DNA of 28,681 nt from an uncultured Bacilli bacterium. Lineage in GTDB: Bacteria; Bacillota_I; Bacilli_A; RF39; UBA660. Location of the stretch: NCBI GenBank assembly GCA_947594675.1, contig CANQEF010000004.1:1-28681 (forward strand). Reading direction: 5' to 3'. The translations under genes were made by a program, and so were the position numbers. Shown one piece after another: positions 22,318 through 28,681 of this stretch (position 1 is the first letter of the stretch; each line of letters starts with the position of its first letter). Under the pieces are notes generated by a model, which did not search any database, was not told the origin of the DNA, and saw only the letters and a list, made by a program, of their open reading frames with translations.

Positions 22318-22526
22318 CAATAGGAATGGTTAAGCAGTTTGTTAATGATAATAAGGGAATGATGCACTCTTTTAGATTTAAAGGTACAAGAAATCAGATT
22401 GAAGAATTTCAAGGAATGATTACAGATGTTTATCCCGCTATTTTTATTATAAAATTACAAGATGAAAAAATAAAATCTTTTAGTTATACTGATGTTTTAA
22501 TAGATAATTTAAAAATTCTTAATTAA
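22314..22526 (+). CDS. veg: Veg protein (biofilm/matrix regulator family)
   Basis: A 70-aa Veg-family protein (86 aa in Bacillus). Recognisable features are FRFKGTRNQIEEFQGMITDVYPAIFIIKL, matching the conserved G-R-x3-E-x2-G-x-L-x-E-x-YP-x-VF-x-I block, and the terminal FSYTDVLIDNL. It forms a small SH3-like barrel. In Bacillus Veg stimulates biofilm matrix genes by acting against SinR; whether that holds here is unknown, as no SinR is visible. ATG overlaps the yabG stop (ATGA), and the yabG-veg adjacency is the Bacillus arrangement. Confidence 0.88.
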   Translation: MTIGMVKQFVNDNKGMMHSFRFKGTRNQIEEFQGMITDVYPAIFIIKLQDEKIKSFSYTDVLIDNLKILN

Positions 22527-22532
22527 ATGTGG

Positions 22533-22561
22533 TTGCATTTTTTATTTTAATATTATAAAAT
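22533..22561 (+). promoter_or_regulatory. Promoter of spoVG
   Basis: TTGCAT (22533-22538), a 17-bp spacer and TAAAAT (22556-22561) fit a housekeeping promoter. In Bacillus spoVG uses sigma-H, but I found no GAAT-type -10 at the right spacing. Confidence 0.55.
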
Positions 22562-22566
22562 GGAAT

Positions 22567-22588
22567 TATAAAGTGCAATTACTTTATA
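22567..22588 (+). other. Hairpin at the 5' end of the spoVG mRNA
   Basis: TATAAAGT (22567-22574) pairs perfectly with ACTTTATA (22581-22588) around GCAATT. It begins at about the predicted transcription start and ends two bases before the GGGAGG Shine-Dalgarno. It could protect the mRNA 5' end or tune ribosome access. There is no T run, so it is not a terminator. Confidence 0.55.
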
Positions 22589-22604
22589 AGGGAGGAATAT
22601 TCGT

Positions 22605-22883
22605 ATGAAGATTACATCTGTAAATGTACGTAAAATTGAAAAAGAAGGATCTCGTATGAAGGGAATAGCGTCAGTTTTAATTGATGATAGTTTCGCAGTT
22701 CATGACATTCGTGTTATTGAAGGAGATAACGGTTTATTCATTGCTATGCCTAGTAGAAAAACTGCTACTGGAGGATATCGTGATATAGCACATCCTATTA
22801 ATCCTGAAGTTCGTTCTATGTTCGAAGAAGCAATTTTAGATGCTTATGAAAATGCAGAAGAAGTACCTGAAGAAGAGGAATAA
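22605..22883 (+). CDS. spoVG: SpoVG, nucleic-acid-binding septation/sporulation regulator
   Basis: A 92-aa SpoVG family protein. The opening [20 protein letters not shown], the core [18 protein letters not shown], the nearly invariant [24 protein letters not shown] (read as separate blocks around residues 47-70) and the acidic C-terminal tail are all typical. SpoVG binds DNA and RNA and affects division-septum placement, sporulation onset and capsule or virulence genes in various Firmicutes. It has a strong GGGAGG, its own promoter and its own terminator, so it is a single-gene unit. Codon use here is richer in C/G third bases (CGT, GAC, TTC) than its neighbours, as expected for a highly expressed gene. 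Confidence 0.97.
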   Translation: MKITSVNVRKIEKEGSRMKGIASVLIDDSFAVHDIRVIEGDNGLFIAMPSRKTATGGYRDIAHPINPEVRSMFEEAILDAYENAEEVPEEEE

Positions 22884-22888
22884 TTATT

Positions 22889-22912
22889 AACTACCAGTGG
22901 GTAGTTTTTTTT
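22889..22912 (+). terminator. Terminator of spoVG
   Basis: AACTACC (22889-22895) pairs with GGTAGTT (22900-22906), with a tight 4-nt loop and eight T residues. It is the strongest hairpin by GC content in this part of the window. Confidence 0.88.
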
Positions 22913-22960
22913 CTTGTAATAAAAAATTTTTTTTTGCATATTATTTTTTAGGAGGACATT

Positions 22961-23251
22961 ATGGAAAAAGAAAATAATATAAGTAGTTATAATCATAGTA
23001 TTAGTTTGTTGGAAAGAAAAAATTTAGTTATTACAGGAGTTAAAAAAATTGATAATTTTGATAATTCGCAGTTTATTTTGGAAACTATAATGGGTTATTT
23101 AATAGTAAAGGGTGAAGGTTTAGAATTAATAAAACTTGATACATTACAAGGAAATGTAACTATTAAGGGATTAGTTAATTCTATTAACTATATGGATGAA
23201 AATGCAAAGAAAAATAAGGATGAAAGTATTTTAAATAGATTATTTAAATAA
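22961..23251 (+). CDS. yabP: Spore cortex/coat assembly protein YabP
   Basis: A 96-aa YabP/YqfC family protein, a mother-cell protein needed for normal spore cortex in Bacillus. The family pattern is visible: HSISLLERKNLVITGVKKI, then DNSQFILETIMGYLIVKGEG and LELIKLDTLQGNVTIKG. It is predicted as a small beta-rich domain. AGGAGG precedes ATG 22961. The preceding CATATTAT (22937-22944) resembles a sigma-E -10, but its -35 is poor. It overlaps yabQ by one base, as a yabPQ pair. Confidence 0.9.
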   Translation: MEKENNISSYNHSISLLERKNLVITGVKKIDNFDNSQFILETIMGYLIVKGEGLELIKLDTLQGNVTIKGLVNSINYMDENAKKNKDESILNRLFK

Positions 23252-23535
23252 TGAATTTAAAGATTCAAATACTTAGCATGCTTTTTTCTTTTCTTTTTGG
23301 TATTTTCTTTGCATTTTTGGTAAATTTAAATTATAGATTTTTATTTTTAGGTAGTAAAAAAAGAAAAATACTTAGTAATTTTTTGTTTTTTACTTTTATG
23401 GGGTTATTGTATTTTTTTATTTTGAAAGAAATTAATGAGGCTATTTTGCATTATTATTTTTTGTTATTATTTTTCCTTGGATTTTATTTGTTTTTTCTTT
23501 TGAGAAAAATTAATAATACTAAAATTAAGCGGTAG
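23251..23535 (+). CDS. yabQ: Spore cortex biosynthesis protein YabQ
   Basis: A 94-aa very hydrophobic protein with three predicted membrane segments (about 7-27, 41-58 and 65-86). YabQ (PF09578) localises to the forespore membrane and is required for cortex formation in Bacillus. Identification rests on size, topology, the N-terminal MNLKIQILSMLFSFLFGI pattern and position directly after yabP and before divIC, the conserved order. It is much shorter than Bacillus YabQ (about 211 aa), having lost the C-terminal part, but matches minimal clostridial forms. ATG overlaps the yabP stop (TAATG). Confidence 0.85.
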   Translation: MNLKIQILSMLFSFLFGIFFAFLVNLNYRFLFLGSKKRKILSNFLFFTFMGLLYFFILKEINEAILHYYFLLLFFLGFYLFFLLRKINNTKIKR

Positions 23536-23624
23536 CCAAGAGTATTTGTTTATTATGAAGGTAAAATAAGAGTAATTTATTAGATTTTATAGTGTAAACA
23601 TTTTGTAAATTCATTTAATTAAGC

Positions 23625-23653
23625 TTTAAAATCTTTCTTTTTTTTTGTATAAT
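23625..23653 (+). promoter_or_regulatory. Promoter of divIC
   Basis: TTTAAA (23625-23630), a 17-bp spacer and a consensus TATAAT (23648-23653), in the 140-base gap after yabQ. Confidence 0.6.
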
Positions 23654-23678
23654 GTGGTTTAGGAAAGTAGGTGAAGTT

Positions 23679-23972
23679 ATGGCTAGAAGTAATAAGTTAA
23701 AGAAAAGGCGCTTTTTGTTTTTGGGTTTAGGTTCGATTGCTATTATTGTAGTTATGACTTTTACTATAGGAAGATATTGGATAGAAATATTTGAAAAGTA
23801 TCAGGAAAAGAAATCTTTGGAAAAGAAACTTGTTGATTTGAAGGAGGAAGAAGAGCGACTTAGAGTTGATGCTGATAAGTTACAAGATCCTGATTATATA
23901 GCAAGATATGCCAGAGAAAAGTATTTATATTCAAAGGATGGAGAGTATATTATAAAAATACCAGAAGAATAA
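23679..23972 (+). CDS. divIC: Septum formation initiator DivIC (FtsB family)
   Basis: A 97-aa bitopic division protein that with FtsL and DivIB activates septal wall synthesis by FtsW/PBP2B. A basic cytoplasmic head (1-11) precedes a single membrane helix (about 12-30), an extracytoplasmic coiled coil (35-68, KKSLEKKLVDLKEEEERL) and the conserved DPDYIARYAREKYLYSKDGE. AGGTGA (23669-23674) fixes the start at ATG 23679; an in-frame upstream ATG overlaps the promoter and is rejected. It lies in the Bacillus order yabP-yabQ-divIC; yabR and spoIIE, which follow in Bacillus, are absent here before tilS. Confidence 0.92.
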   Translation: MARSNKLKKRRFLFLGLGSIAIIVVMTFTIGRYWIEIFEKYQEKKSLEKKLVDLKEEEERLRVDADKLQDPDYIARYAREKYLYSKDGEYIIKIPEE

Positions 23973-23993
23973 TATATTGTTATTCTTTTTTTT
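23966..23993 (+). terminator. Terminator of divIC
   Basis: AGAATAA (23966-23972, including the divIC stop codon) pairs with TTATTCT (23980-23986), followed by seven more T residues. Confidence 0.75.
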
Positions 23994-24012
23994 ACTAAAA
24001 TAAGGAGTGCCT

Positions 24013-25326
24013 ATGTTAAAATTAGATGATGTTTTTTTATTTTCTAAAAATGATAAGATAGTTGTTGGATGTTCTACTGGTCCTGATTCAATGGCGTTAT
24101 TAGATATGTTGCTGAAAATTAGGGAAAAATATCAATTGGGTTTAATAGTTGCTCATGTTAATCATAATGTTAGAAGGCAAAGTGCTATTGAAGAGCAGTT
24201 TTTAAAAGAATATTGTGAGGAAAAGAATTTAATATTTGAAAGTATGGTTATTGAAGAATATGGTGATGATAATTTTCATAATGAAGCTAGAAATATTAGA
24301 TATAATTTTTTTGAAATGTTGGTGGAAAAATATGAAGCTAACTATTTGATGACGGCTCATCATGGTGATGATTTAATGGAAACTATTTTAATGCGTTTGG
24401 TTAGGGGATCTAACTTAAATGGTTATAGTGGTTTTAGAAAAATTGTTGATATGGGTAATTATAAGATAGTTAGACCATTAATAAAATTTACTAAGGATCA
24501 GTTGCTTTTATATGATAAGGAAAATGGGGTTAAATATTTTATAGATGATTCAAATAGTAAGGATAAGTATACTAGAAATAGATATCGTAAATATGTACTT
24601 CCTTTTTTAAAGGAAGAGGATGATAATGTTCATATAAAATTTTATAAATTTAGTGATAGTTTGCATAATGCTTATAAATTTATAGAAAAGGAAAGAGACA
24701 AATCTTTAAAAAGAGTTTTAGATGGTGAAAAAATTTTAATTAATAAGTTTCTTTTGGAAGATGAATTTATTCAAAAGGAAATAATTTACTACATGTTAGG
24801 TGAATTTTATCAAGATGATTTAATTTTACTTAATGATAAACATATTGATTTAATATTTAGTTTAATTAATAGTAAGAAGGCTAATTGTTATGTAAATTTG
24901 CCTAATGAAGTTATTGCTAGTAAGATGTATAATGTGTTAGAATTAAAACGTGATACATTTGAAATAACTAGTTATGAGATTGAACTGGAATCTTGTGCTT
25001 TATTGCCTAATAATAGGGTAATTGAAAAAATAAATGATGTCGATGATAATAGTAACAATGTGTGTAGACTTAATAGTCAGGAAATTAGTTTGCCTCTTAT
25101 CGTTAGATCGAGAAAATTTGGTGATAAGATGAAAGTTAAGGGCTTAAATGGTTCTAAGAAAATAAAGGATATTTTTATCGATAAGAAAATATCTTTGGAA
25201 AAAAGGGATGTATGGCCAGTAGTTGTAGATTCTAAAGGAGAGGTAGTTTGGATACCGGGTTTAAAAAAATCAAAATTTGACAAAAAAAGAAATGAAAGTT
25301 ATGATATAGTATTGAAATATGACTGA
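24013..25326 (+). CDS. tilS: tRNA(Ile)-lysidine synthase TilS
   Basis: TilS attaches lysine to C34 of tRNA-Ile(CAU), changing it to read AUA, an essential step with so many ATA codons. From ATG 24013 the protein is 437 aa. The PP-loop is STGPDS (21-26), a variant of SGGxDS. HVNHNVR, AHHGDDLMETILMRLVRGS and the C-terminal TilS domain (SRKFGDKMKVKGLNGSKKIK) are present. AAGGAG at 24002-24007 overlaps the in-frame GTG 24007, so ATG 24013, 5 bases beyond, is the better start. hprT, normally between tilS and ftsH, is missing. Confidence 0.95.
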   Translation: MLKLDDVFLFSKNDKIVVGCSTGPDSMALLDMLLKIREKYQLGLIVAHVNHNVRRQSAIEEQFLKEYCEEKNLIFESMVIEEYGDDNFHNEARNIRYNFFEMLVEKYEANYLMTAHHGDDLMETILMRLVRGSNLNGYSGFRKIVDMGNYKIVRPLIKFTKDQLLLYDKENGVKYFIDDSNSKDKYTRNRYRKYVLPFLKEEDDNVHIKFYKFSDSLHNAYKFIEKERDKSLKRVLDGEKILINKFLLEDEFIQKEIIYYMLGEFYQDDLILLNDKHIDLIFSLINSKKANCYVNLPNEVIASKMYNVLELKRDTFEITSYEIELESCALLPNNRVIEKINDVDDNSNNVCRLNSQEISLPLIVRSRKFGDKMKVKGLNGSKKIKDIFIDKKISLEKRDVWPVVVDSKGEVVWIPGLKKSKFDKKRNESYDIVLKYD

Positions 25327-25337
25327 GGAGGAAAATC

Positions 25338-27308
25338 ATGAATAATGGTATAGATAAGAAAAATATAAAGAAGGGCTTACTTCCATATTTATTCTTAATA
25401 ATTATAATGCTTGGTGTTTATTATACTTTTAATGTTTTAAATACCGATGTAAAGATACTAACTTACGATGAATTTATTGATAAGTTGGATAAAGAAAAAA
25501 TTACAGAGTTGGAAATTGTCACTAGAGGAAATGCTTATACTTATGAGGCTACAGGAAAATTAGAGGGATATAAGAAAAATCAATATTTTACAGCAAGACT
25601 TCCATTGAGTGAGGAAGTTATGCGTAGAATAGTAAATGCTAGTGATGAACAAGATTTTAAATTTACTACTAAGCCTGATCCAGAATCTTCTTCATTCTGG
25701 CTAGTTATAATTAATGTTTTACCACTTGTGCTATTGGTAGGTATTGCTTTTTGGTTTTTTAATAAACAATTAGCTGGTAATAGAAATTCTATGGATTTTG
25801 GTAAGAGTAAGGCTAAATTAACTAGTGATAGGGATAAGGTTACTTTTGCTGATGTTGCTGGTTTAAAAGAGGAAAAAGAAGAAGTTAAAGAATTGATTGA
25901 TTTTTTGAAGAATCCAAAAAGATTTCAAAAATTGGGTGCTAGAATACCAAAAGGTGTTTTGCTTTTTGGGCCTCCAGGAACTGGTAAAACTTTATTAGCA
26001 AAGGCTGTTGCTGGAGAGGCAGATGTTCCATTTTATTTTATAAGTGGATCTGATTTTGTAGAATTGTTTGTTGGTGTTGGTGCTAGTCGTGTTAGGGATA
26101 TGTTTCAACAAGCAAAAAGAAATGCTCCTTGTTTAATATTTATTGATGAAATAGATGCTGTTGGTCGTCAAAGAGGTACAGGTTTAGGTGGAGGTCATGA
26201 TGAACGTGAACAAACACTTAACCAATTACTTACAGAGATGGATGGTTTTGGAGCTAATGAGGGAATTATAATTATTGCTGCAACAAATAGACCAGATGTA
26301 TTAGATCCAGCACTTCTTCGTCCAGGTCGTTTTGATAGACAAGTAACAGTTAATTTACCTGATGTTAGAGGTCGTGAAGAAATTTTAGCTGTTCATGCTA
26401 GAAATAAAACTTTGGCAGAAGGAATAACTTTAGAAAATTTAGCTAGAAGAACACCAGGATTTAGTGGAGCAGACTTGGAAAACTTGCTAAACGAAGCTGC
26501 TTTACTTGCAGTTAGAAGAAATAAAGATGTTATTACAATGAGTGAAATAGATGAAGCAACTGATCGTGTTTTAATGGGGCCAGCAAAGACTTCTCATAAG
26601 TATAGTGAAAATGATCGAAAATTAGTTGCTTACCATGAAGCAGGACATGCTGTTATAGGTTTGAAATTGAGAAATGCTAGTGATGTTCAAAAAGTTACAA
26701 TAATTCCAAGAGGCTCTGCAGGTGGATATAACATGATGGTTCCTAGTGAAGAAAAATTATGTTCTACTAAAACTGATTTGTTAGAAGAAATAACAGGATT
26801 GCTAGGAGGAAGAACAGCAGAAGAAGTAGTATTTGGAGAAATTACAACAGGTGCTCATAATGACTTTGAAAAAGCAACAAAGATTGCTAGAAGTATGGTT
26901 ACGGAATATGGAATGAGTGATTTAGGACCACTTCAATTTGAGCAACAAGAAGGAAGCGTTTTCCTAGGAAGAGATTACAATAAATCACAACATTTTTCTA
27001 ATGAAGTTGCTAATGAAATTGATATGGAAATGCGTAAAATTATTAATGATTGTCATAAGAAAGCAACAGAGATTATTAAGAAAAATGGAGATTTGTTAAA
27101 ATTAATAGCAGATAGTCTTTTAGAATATGAGACATTAACTAAAGAACAGATAGATTATTTAGTTGAACATGGAAAAATGCCAGAAGAAGATGAAAGTAAT
27201 CTAGAAGCTTTATCAATTACTAAATTGAGAGAAATAGCAAAAGAAAAAGGTATAAAAAATTATTCAAAAATGACAAAGGCAGAATTATTAAAAGAATTGG
27301 ATGTATAA
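25338..27308 (+). CDS. ftsH: ATP-dependent zinc metalloprotease FtsH with Rho_N/SAP-like tail
   Basis: FtsH is the membrane AAA+ protease for quality control, and in Bacillus it is needed for sporulation through Spo0E turnover. The 656-aa protein has membrane segments at about 12-31 and 120-141, Walker A GPPGTGKT (211-218), Walker B LIFIDE (266-271), second-region-of-homology [20 protein letters not shown] and the protease site HEAGH (433-437) with third zinc ligand D509. The last 35 residues ([18 protein letters not shown] onward, about 625-656) resemble a Rho_N/SAP-type helix-extended-helix nucleic-acid-binding motif, separated from the protease by an acidic linker. This replaces the usual unstructured tail. 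A GAGGAGG Shine-Dalgarno overlaps the tilS stop. Confidence 0.97.
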   Translation: MNNGIDKKNIKKGLLPYLFLIIIMLGVYYTFNVLNTDVKILTYDEFIDKLDKEKITELEIVTRGNAYTYEATGKLEGYKKNQYFTARLPLSEEVMRRIVNASDEQDFKFTTKPDPESSSFWLVIINVLPLVLLVGIAFWFFNKQLAGNRNSMDFGKSKAKLTSDRDKVTFADVAGLKEEKEEVKELIDFLKNPKRFQKLGARIPKGVLLFGPPGTGKTLLAKAVAGEADVPFYFISGSDFVELFVGVGASRVRDMFQQAKRNAPCLIFIDEIDAVGRQRGTGLGGGHDEREQTLNQLLTEMDGFGANEGIIIIAATNRPDVLDPALLRPGRFDRQVTVNLPDVRGREEILAVHARNKTLAEGITLENLARRTPGFSGADLENLLNEAALLAVRRNKDVITMSEIDEATDRVLMGPAKTSHKYSENDRKLVAYHEAGHAVIGLKLRNASDVQKVTIIPRGSAGGYNMMVPSEEKLCSTKTDLLEEITGLLGGRTAEEVVFGEITTGAHNDFEKATKIARSMVTEYGMSDLGPLQFEQQEGSVFLGRDYNKSQHFSNEVANEIDMEMRKIINDCHKKATEIIKKNGDLLKLIADSLLEYETLTKEQIDYLVEHGKMPEEDESNLEALSITKLREIAKEKGIKNYSKMTKAELLKELDV

Positions 27309-27317
27309 ATAATAGTA

Positions 27318-27352
27318 AGAGTGAACACGAATAAGGTGTTTACTTTTTTTTT
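27318..27352 (+). terminator. Terminator of tilS-ftsH
   Basis: AGTGAACAC (27320-27328) pairs with GTGTTTACT (27336-27344) with one G-U pair and a 7-nt loop, followed by a run of T. Confidence 0.85.
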
Positions 27353-27362
27353 AAAATTTTAC

Positions 27363-27391
27363 TTGCGATAGTTTAAATTTATTATTATACT
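27363..27391 (+). promoter_or_regulatory. Promoter of the 72-aa hypothetical gene
   Basis: TTGCGA (27363-27368), a 17-bp spacer and TATACT (27386-27391), directly after the ftsH terminator and 26 bases before the start codon. Confidence 0.7.
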
Positions 27392-27417
27392 TGAATTATG
27401 TTTTAGGAGGTAAAGAT

Positions 27418-27636
27418 ATGTTAGATGAGCAAGTAAAGAAAATTAGAAGTTATCTTAAAATGATTGGTTTGGGTGATGAAGAAATAGATAAGCAATTATC
27501 TAATAAAGCATTAATGGATGCTTATTTATCTCAAGTTTCTTCTTATGAACAAAATATGCGTAATATTATGGCTTCTGAAATGTTAAAAGAAGAAAATGTT
27601 AATGTAGAAATTTCTAATCATGGAAAAAATAAATAA
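27418..27636 (+). CDS. Small hypothetical protein
   Basis: An unrecognised 72-aa protein that is soluble, charged and predicted to be two or three helices (KKIRSYLKMIGLGDEEIDKQ, then LMDAYLSQVSSYEQNMRNIM), with a polar tail. No Cys, no membrane segment and no motif. A strong AGGAGG and a 7-base spacer fix ATG 27418; the in-frame ATG at 27391 overlaps the promoter -10. Own promoter suggests a real, independently expressed gene. It is not part of the Bacillus order at this place. Confidence 0.75.
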   Translation: MLDEQVKKIRSYLKMIGLGDEEIDKQLSNKALMDAYLSQVSSYEQNMRNIMASEMLKEENVNVEISNHGKNK

Positions 27637-27639
27637 TAC

Positions 27640-27667
27640 TTGATTTTTTAAGGAAAAAAAATATAAT
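27640..27667 (+). promoter_or_regulatory. Promoter of mscL
   Basis: TTGATT (27640-27645), a 16-bp spacer and TATAAT (27662-27667). The leader to ATG 27688 is only about 14 nt and begins almost at the GGGAGG. Confidence 0.65.
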
Positions 27668-27687
27668 ATATGCCAGGGAGGTTAATT

Positions 27688-28113
27688 ATGGCTAAAAAAA
27701 TTGATAAAGAATTAGGAAAAAAAGAATTAGGAAAATTAAAAAATGAAGCAAATGCTTTTAAAGAATTTATCTCACGTGGTAATGTTGTAGATATGGCTGT
27801 CGGTGTTATTGCCGGTGGTGCTTTTGGAAAAATTGTTACAAGTTTAGTTAATGATATGCTAATGCCAGCTATTGGGGTATTGTTAGGTGGACTTAACTTT
27901 TCTGATTTAAGTTTTAAAATATCTGATGCAACAATTGCTTATGGAAACTTTATTCAATCTATTATTGACTTTTTAATTATTTCATTGTGTATTTTTGTAA
28001 TGGTAAGATTATTTGATAAGTTAAAGAAACATGAAGAAGTAGTTGAAGATAAAAAATCAGATGAAGTTGTTTTATTAGAAGAAATAAGAGATTTATTAAA
28101 AAAGCAAAAATAA
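27688..28113 (+). CDS. mscL: Large-conductance mechanosensitive channel MscL
   Basis: MscL opens under membrane tension to release solutes in hypo-osmotic shock. The protein is 141 aa. The N-terminal amphipathic helix and first membrane helix carry the family signature FKEFISRGNVVDMAVGVIAGGAFGKIV (as residues 24-50), the second membrane helix is at about 88-108, and the C-terminal bundle ends EEIRDLLKKQK. A Lys/Glu-rich leader of about 20 residues precedes the family core, longer than usual. The start is ATG 27688 after GGGAGG; the in-frame ATG 27670 would place the SD inside the gene. Confidence 0.95.
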   Translation: MAKKIDKELGKKELGKLKNEANAFKEFISRGNVVDMAVGVIAGGAFGKIVTSLVNDMLMPAIGVLLGGLNFSDLSFKISDATIAYGNFIQSIIDFLIISLCIFVMVRLFDKLKKHEEVVEDKKSDEVVLLEEIRDLLKKQK

Positions 28114-28160
28114 ATCTTTTTTTAAGGAAAAATTTTTAAAGAATTTTAAGGGTGATTAAA

Positions 28161-28681
28161 ATGGACTTTAAAATTGGTAATATTAAAATAAAAAATAGAA
28201 TAGTTATGGCTCCTATGGCTGGTATATCCAATGCGGCTTATATGAAGATATGTGAAGAAATGGGAGTTGGTTATGCGGTTACAGAGCTAATAAGTAGTGA
28301 GGCTATTGTTAGAAATAATAAAAAGACTTTTGAAATGTTAAATGGTCTTGAAACTTTGAAAATTCCTGTAGCTGTTCAATTATTTGGAGCAAATCCAAAG
28401 GTTATGGCTGACGCTGCAAAAATATTAGTAGAGAAATTTAATATTAAAATAATAGATATAAATATGGGTTGCCCAGTACCTAAAGTGGCAATTAGGGCGG
28501 GAGCTGGATCTTGTTTGTTAAAGAATACAACTAGAGTTTATGAAATAGTAAAGGCTGTAGTTGATAGTGTTAAAGTACCAGTAACTGTGAAAATTAGAAG
28601 TGGTTGGGATTATAATAGTATTAATGCAGTAGAAGTGGCAAAGGTGATAGAACAAGCAGGAGCAAGTGCTTTATGTGTTCA
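28161..28681 (+). CDS. dusB: tRNA-dihydrouridine synthase, 5' part (3' end outside window)
   Basis: A flavin-dependent enzyme that reduces specific uridines in tRNA to dihydrouridine. The 173 visible residues begin with the FMN-binding MAPMAGISNAAYM, then TELISSEAIVRNN, VAVQLFGANP and INMGCPVPKV with the catalytic Cys C104, and IRSGWD. It lacks the rest of the TIM barrel and the helical domain because the window ends. AGGGTGA lies upstream of ATG 28161. DusB-type is favoured by the match to Firmicute ftsH-region dus genes; the specific uridine is not deducible. Confidence 0.93.
   Translation, partial: MDFKIGNIKIKNRIVMAPMAGISNAAYMKICEEMGVGYAVTELISSEAIVRNNKKTFEMLNGLETLKIPVAVQLFGANPKVMADAAKILVEKFNIKIIDINMGCPVPKVAIRAGAGSCLLKNTTRVYEIVKAVVDSVKVPVTVKIRSGWDYNSINAVEVAKVIEQAGASALCV

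Noticed and set aside
22589..22604. Sigma-H promoter for spoVG using GGAATATTC
   Set aside because: The GAAT lies at the Shine-Dalgarno/start region, too close to ATG 22605, and no AGGAAAT -35 is at the right distance.
1..28681. Mycoplasma-type genetic code (TGA = Trp), given base composition and short SRP RNA
   Set aside because: TGG is used for Trp throughout, and TGA ends several genes exactly where homologues end (trmN6, rsmI, pth, tilS).

Overview
This window is about 28.7 kb of very AT-rich DNA, read almost entirely from the + strand. By gene content and order it is the origin-proximal housekeeping region of a small-genome, low-GC Firmicute (Bacilli side). The order gyrA - SRP RNA - tadA - dnaX - ybaB - recR - bofA - holB - ricT - trmN6 - rsmI - (pth - mfd - hypothetical - spoVT) - metG - tatD - rsmA - yabG - veg - spoVG - yabP - yabQ - divIC - tilS - ftsH - dusB is a compressed version of the Bacillus subtilis order. 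Blocks such as tmk, yabA and hprT are missing, and pth-mfd-spoVT sits directly behind rsmI. TGA is a stop codon and TGG codes Trp, so this is not a code-4 mollicute. The sporulation genes bofA, spoVT, yabG, spoVG, yabP and yabQ suggest a spore former or a recent descendant of one. I infer an uncultured gut-type Bacilli/Erysipelotrichia relative and cannot name the species.

Positions 1-2570: the 3' three quarters of gyrA and its terminator, then about 480 bases without a gene. This gap holds a tandemly repeated composite of chromosome-organisation sites: two perfect Noc-binding palindromes (ATTTCCCGGGAAAT), one perfect parS site (TGTTTCACGTGGAACA) and decayed copies of each. The short SRP RNA gene follows. 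A further perfect Noc site lies inside dnaX.

Positions 2568-9727: tadA, then the DNA replication/repair and RNA modification run dnaX-ybaB-recR, bofA, holB-ricT-trmN6-rsmI and pth. Many of these genes overlap by 1-4 bases, so they are probably co-transcribed. Positions 9733-14333: mfd, an unrecognised coiled/charged protein, and spoVT with a candidate forespore (sigma-G type) promoter. Positions 14323-16918: a T-box-controlled metG and then tatD.

Positions 16967-18943 look like an accessory insertion. Two paralogous N-terminally anchored exported proteins are followed by an ER/SipW-type signal peptidase (Ser/His rather than Ser/Lys), suggesting a dedicated surface-protein processing unit. 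rsmA follows, then a 400-base gap with a cluster of about 20-bp direct repeats and one inverted copy, possibly the ends of a lost mobile element. Next is a membrane-anchored C39-type cysteine peptidase.

Positions 21490-23972: the spore/cell-envelope run yabG-veg, spoVG, yabP-yabQ, divIC. Positions 24013-28681: tilS, ftsH (with an unusual C-terminal Rho_N/SAP-like tail), a small hypothetical gene, mscL and the 5' part of a dus gene. No rRNA, tRNA or CRISPR array is visible.
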